64,000 nt of DNA from Chytridium lagenaria. Lineage: Eukaryota > Chytridiomycota > Chytridiomycetes > Chytridiales > Chytridiaceae. The notes beneath the pieces were generated by a model. That model saw only the letters and a program-made list of their open reading frames with translations, did not search any database and was not told where the DNA came from. This document shows positions 61,814 through 64,000 of this stretch, in pieces; the stretch's first letter is position 1, and each line of letters opens with the position of its first letter. The position numbers and the translations under genes are program-made. The stretch covers positions 32,604 through 96,603 of the forward strand of contig JAHLKC010000149.1 in NCBI GenBank assembly GCA_025449115.1, written 5' to 3'.

Positions 61814-62551
61814 ATGAATGAGGCAGAACTCATAGAGCTTTTTCAAGCAATGCCATCCAACACCACCCTCCTCCACCTTCACATCGTCCCCGCCGTCCCT
61901 CGTTTCCCCTACCTGGACTTGGACCGCAGCCCCATGTACCCGTTAATAGCTCCACTCACCCGAATCCTGTCCTTGAAGGGATGCATCGGAGCTGATATAA
62001 CAGTGAAGGCGTTGTGTGAGGCTGTGAGGGCGACTACAACTTTGCAGAGCTTACATTTGGAGCGTAAGCATGCTCTACCTTTTTTGTTCCAATATTCTGA
62101 CCCGTATATACATTCAGGCCATCGCATTAACAGAGCCGATCACCTTAAAATACTTGTCGATGCTTTAAAGGAAAACACGAGCTTACGTTTGATTGATCTT
62201 AGAGGTAATGTTCATAGCTCCGCCGCCATTATTCCTCCTGCAAAACATTAATCTTCTTAATCTTTCTCCTGGTCCTTAACTTTTAAAAAACTACAACCCA
62301 AAGGAAACGGCATTGACTCGGACCCAGTCGACGTCTCTTCCTCTCCGGAAGACGAAAATGCAACGCGTAGACTACAAAATTCTGTCTTAGCTAAGGCGCT
62401 TGTGAAAGAGATGGCGTCGATTCGACCCACATTAAAGGTTCTGGTGGATTCCAACACGCTCATAGATCCTCCGATCAAAATCACATCTGTGAGGCCAGGG
62501 CAGCCAACAGTAGTGAGGTACGTTGACTTACACACTCCAGAGCTTACATAA
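61814..62551 (+). CDS. leucine-rich-repeat (ribonuclease-inhibitor type) protein
   Basis: Three exons (61814-62063, about 62119-62202, and from about 62307 to 62551) read NEAELIELFQAMPSNTTLLH, LTRILSLKGCIGADITVKAL, CEAVRATTTLQSLHLE, then DHLKILVDALKENTSLRLID and LRGNGIDSDP. This is the alternating 'LxxALxxNTSLxxLDLRxNxIG' pattern of RI-type leucine-rich repeats. The C-terminal part (RLQNSVLAKALVKEMASIRP, LKVLVDSNTLIDPPIKI) is outside the repeats. Probably an intracellular binding scaffold; partner unknown. It could be the end of a longer LRR protein, since it opens in the middle of a repeat-like region. Confidence 0.6.
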
Positions 62552-63072
62552 TATGGGCTTTTCTTTTCGGCCCCGTTTTATTGACGTGAGCCAACGCTAA
62601 AAAAATGTGCAACATCGTGATAAGGCTATCTAGTGCCATAATATATCTTCTTGAAACCCGCAAAAGAAAGCGTATTTTGAAAGCACGCGCTTTATGATCT
62701 CACGTTATAGCTGACGTGACAGAAGAACCAGGTTAAGTCGTCGTCCCGTGCACATTTTTTTTTAAAAAGCGCAGCAAGATATATGCTGTACTCAGCATAC
62801 GGGTGGTGAGAAGCCATCGTAAACATGCACGAGCTGACTCGACCCCTAGCTGGACGTTGATTCCAATTGCATTACTGGACAATCTCGCATCTGGACCATA
62901 GGAGACGAAAAGTATCGGAGCTTTTTTTACAACAACACCAGGAATGATGGCACGCTGCACAGACTTGATGGGATCACGGCACTGACAGCGGGGAGAGCAG
63001 CCCTTTTTAAATTGGCGACTACAGCGACCTTAAAAAATGATGTCGTAAGTAAACAAAATTTGAGCCTGCAAG
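62552..63072. other. intergenic, nothing recognised
   Basis: About 500 bases between the LRR gene and the TPR/ARM gene, with no coding signal. Confidence 0.4.
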
Positions 63073-64000
63073 ATGGCAGGACGATTGAAGGAAAACACTG
63101 TTGCCGACGAGGCTGCGATCGAAGACATCACTCAAAGTAAGGACCAGGATAAACGCCCATGGACGACATTCTCGATCATCCGTCCTCAACCTGTCCTTAA
63201 ACCTTATCCACCGCTATCGGATCTAACATATTACCCCAACCTTCTTTCATTCAGAGATTAACGCCTCCAATCCCCCCTCTCCAAGCCTCTTCCTCGACCG
63301 CGCTCAAATCCACGAACGTCTTAATCAATGGGATAAAGCCCTCTCTGATCTTCGCACCGCTAGCTCCTCTCCTCAACCCTAGACCTCGAACCTCGTATCC
63401 GTTCTCTCATCCAACGCAATATTGAAGCCAAAACCGCTCAAGCAACCTCCATCGCAAGTCTCGTCACATCCACCCTCTCCAACGACATTGATGCTGCAAA
63501 ACGTCTCGCAGGTGCCACCAAAGATGAGGGGTTGCAAGACGGGTTGTGGTAGAGAATCTGGTTGGAAGATTGTTCAGTTTTTTACAGAGACCCGGAAGGC
63601 TTCAAAGACGAAGAAAGGCGGGGATGATGAGATGGAAACGTTGTTAATTACAACTTTAAATCATGTGGCGGCTGTTAAGGAGAACGCTGGGGTTTTATTG
63701 AAATGCCTTACGGACGATAAAGTCGCTCCTTGGTTTTTGGATGAGACACGACCAGAGGTTACCGCCATCTCTGTGGATCTATCGTCAACACTGCTACTGC
63801 ATCACAGACCTCCGCCACCAGAACTCACCAACGCGTTCATTAAGACCGTTGATCGTTTCCTCCATCCATCCATCGCCCCCAAACTACGATTATCTGCAGT
63901 TCATGCTTTGATCAAAGCTATGGACGACGAATCTGTTGCAAACATGGTCGTCGAAGGAAATGTGTTTACAACCGTCCTCAAGATGAGTGGAGATGTCGAA
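63073..64000 (+). CDS. TPR plus armadillo-like protein, possibly UNC-45/She4-type, 3' end outside the window
   Basis: Exon 1 from 63073 (MAGRLKENTVADEAAIEDIT) is spliced at a GTAAGG donor near 63137 to an acceptor near 63255. The next exon reads LFLDRAQIHERLNQWDKALS and DLRTA, a TPR-type helix pair. After frame irregularities come SIASLVTSTLSNDIDAAKRL and the helical repeats DDEMETLLITTLNHVAAVKE, LLKCLTDDKVAPWFL, NAFIKTVDRFLHPSIAPKLR and SAVHALIKAMDDESVANMVV. TPR followed by armadillo repeats is the layout of UCS myosin chaperones (UNC-45, Cro1, She4). That assignment is tentative because the UCS domain is outside the window. Confidence 0.5.

Overview
The window looks like nuclear DNA of a fungus, most probably a zoosporic (chytrid-type) one. 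Most genes carry many short GT..AG introns. The gene set includes DEAH splicing helicase Prp16, Mrt4, ribosomal protein uL1, Rex4 and M18 aspartyl aminopeptidase. A WASP that keeps its CRIB module and an ankyrin/TRPV-like channel point to an early-diverging lineage; this placement is inference. Single-base indels recur even inside ribosomal protein and other housekeeping genes, so the draft sequence carries indel errors and most frameshifts here should not be read as pseudogenes.

Layout. 1-3.4 kb: degenerate repeats, a VOC/glyoxalase-fold gene, and the first copy of an unrecognised small gene family. 3.4-10.2 kb: a tyrosine-recombinase retrotransposon on the minus strand with Ngaro-type split direct repeats. 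10.3-13.9 kb: aspartyl aminopeptidase, an unrecognised exon, and the 3' remnant of a channel paralogue. 13.9-17.3 kb: a large imperfect inverted repeat with outward TATA boxes. 17.7-28.5 kb: TRPV-like channel, the second copy of the small family, a BAR-domain protein and a ZNF277-like protein with a PAM2-like motif. 29-39 kb: PRP16, WASP, MRT4 and RPL10A. 40-45 kb: a ZZ finger / poly-Q / serpin gene and REX4. 46.4-48.7 kb: a secreted Kazal inhibitor with a long Thr/Pro/Glu repeat tail. 50-61.4 kb: two sister subtilases. The first is fused to a GH18 chitinase domain; the second ends in a WSC domain and is split by an LTR element. 61.8-64 kb: an LRR gene and the start of a TPR/ARM gene.

The most unusual content is at 40-61 kb. 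A secreted protease-chitinase fusion, its WSC sister, a Kazal inhibitor and a serpin-domain protein lie within about 20 kb. The fusion is supported by one uninterrupted exon that runs from the subtilase catalytic serine through a Ser/Thr/Pro linker into the chitinase domain. A plausible reading is one secreted enzyme that attacks both protein and chitin, with protease inhibitors encoded nearby; that functional link is inference.
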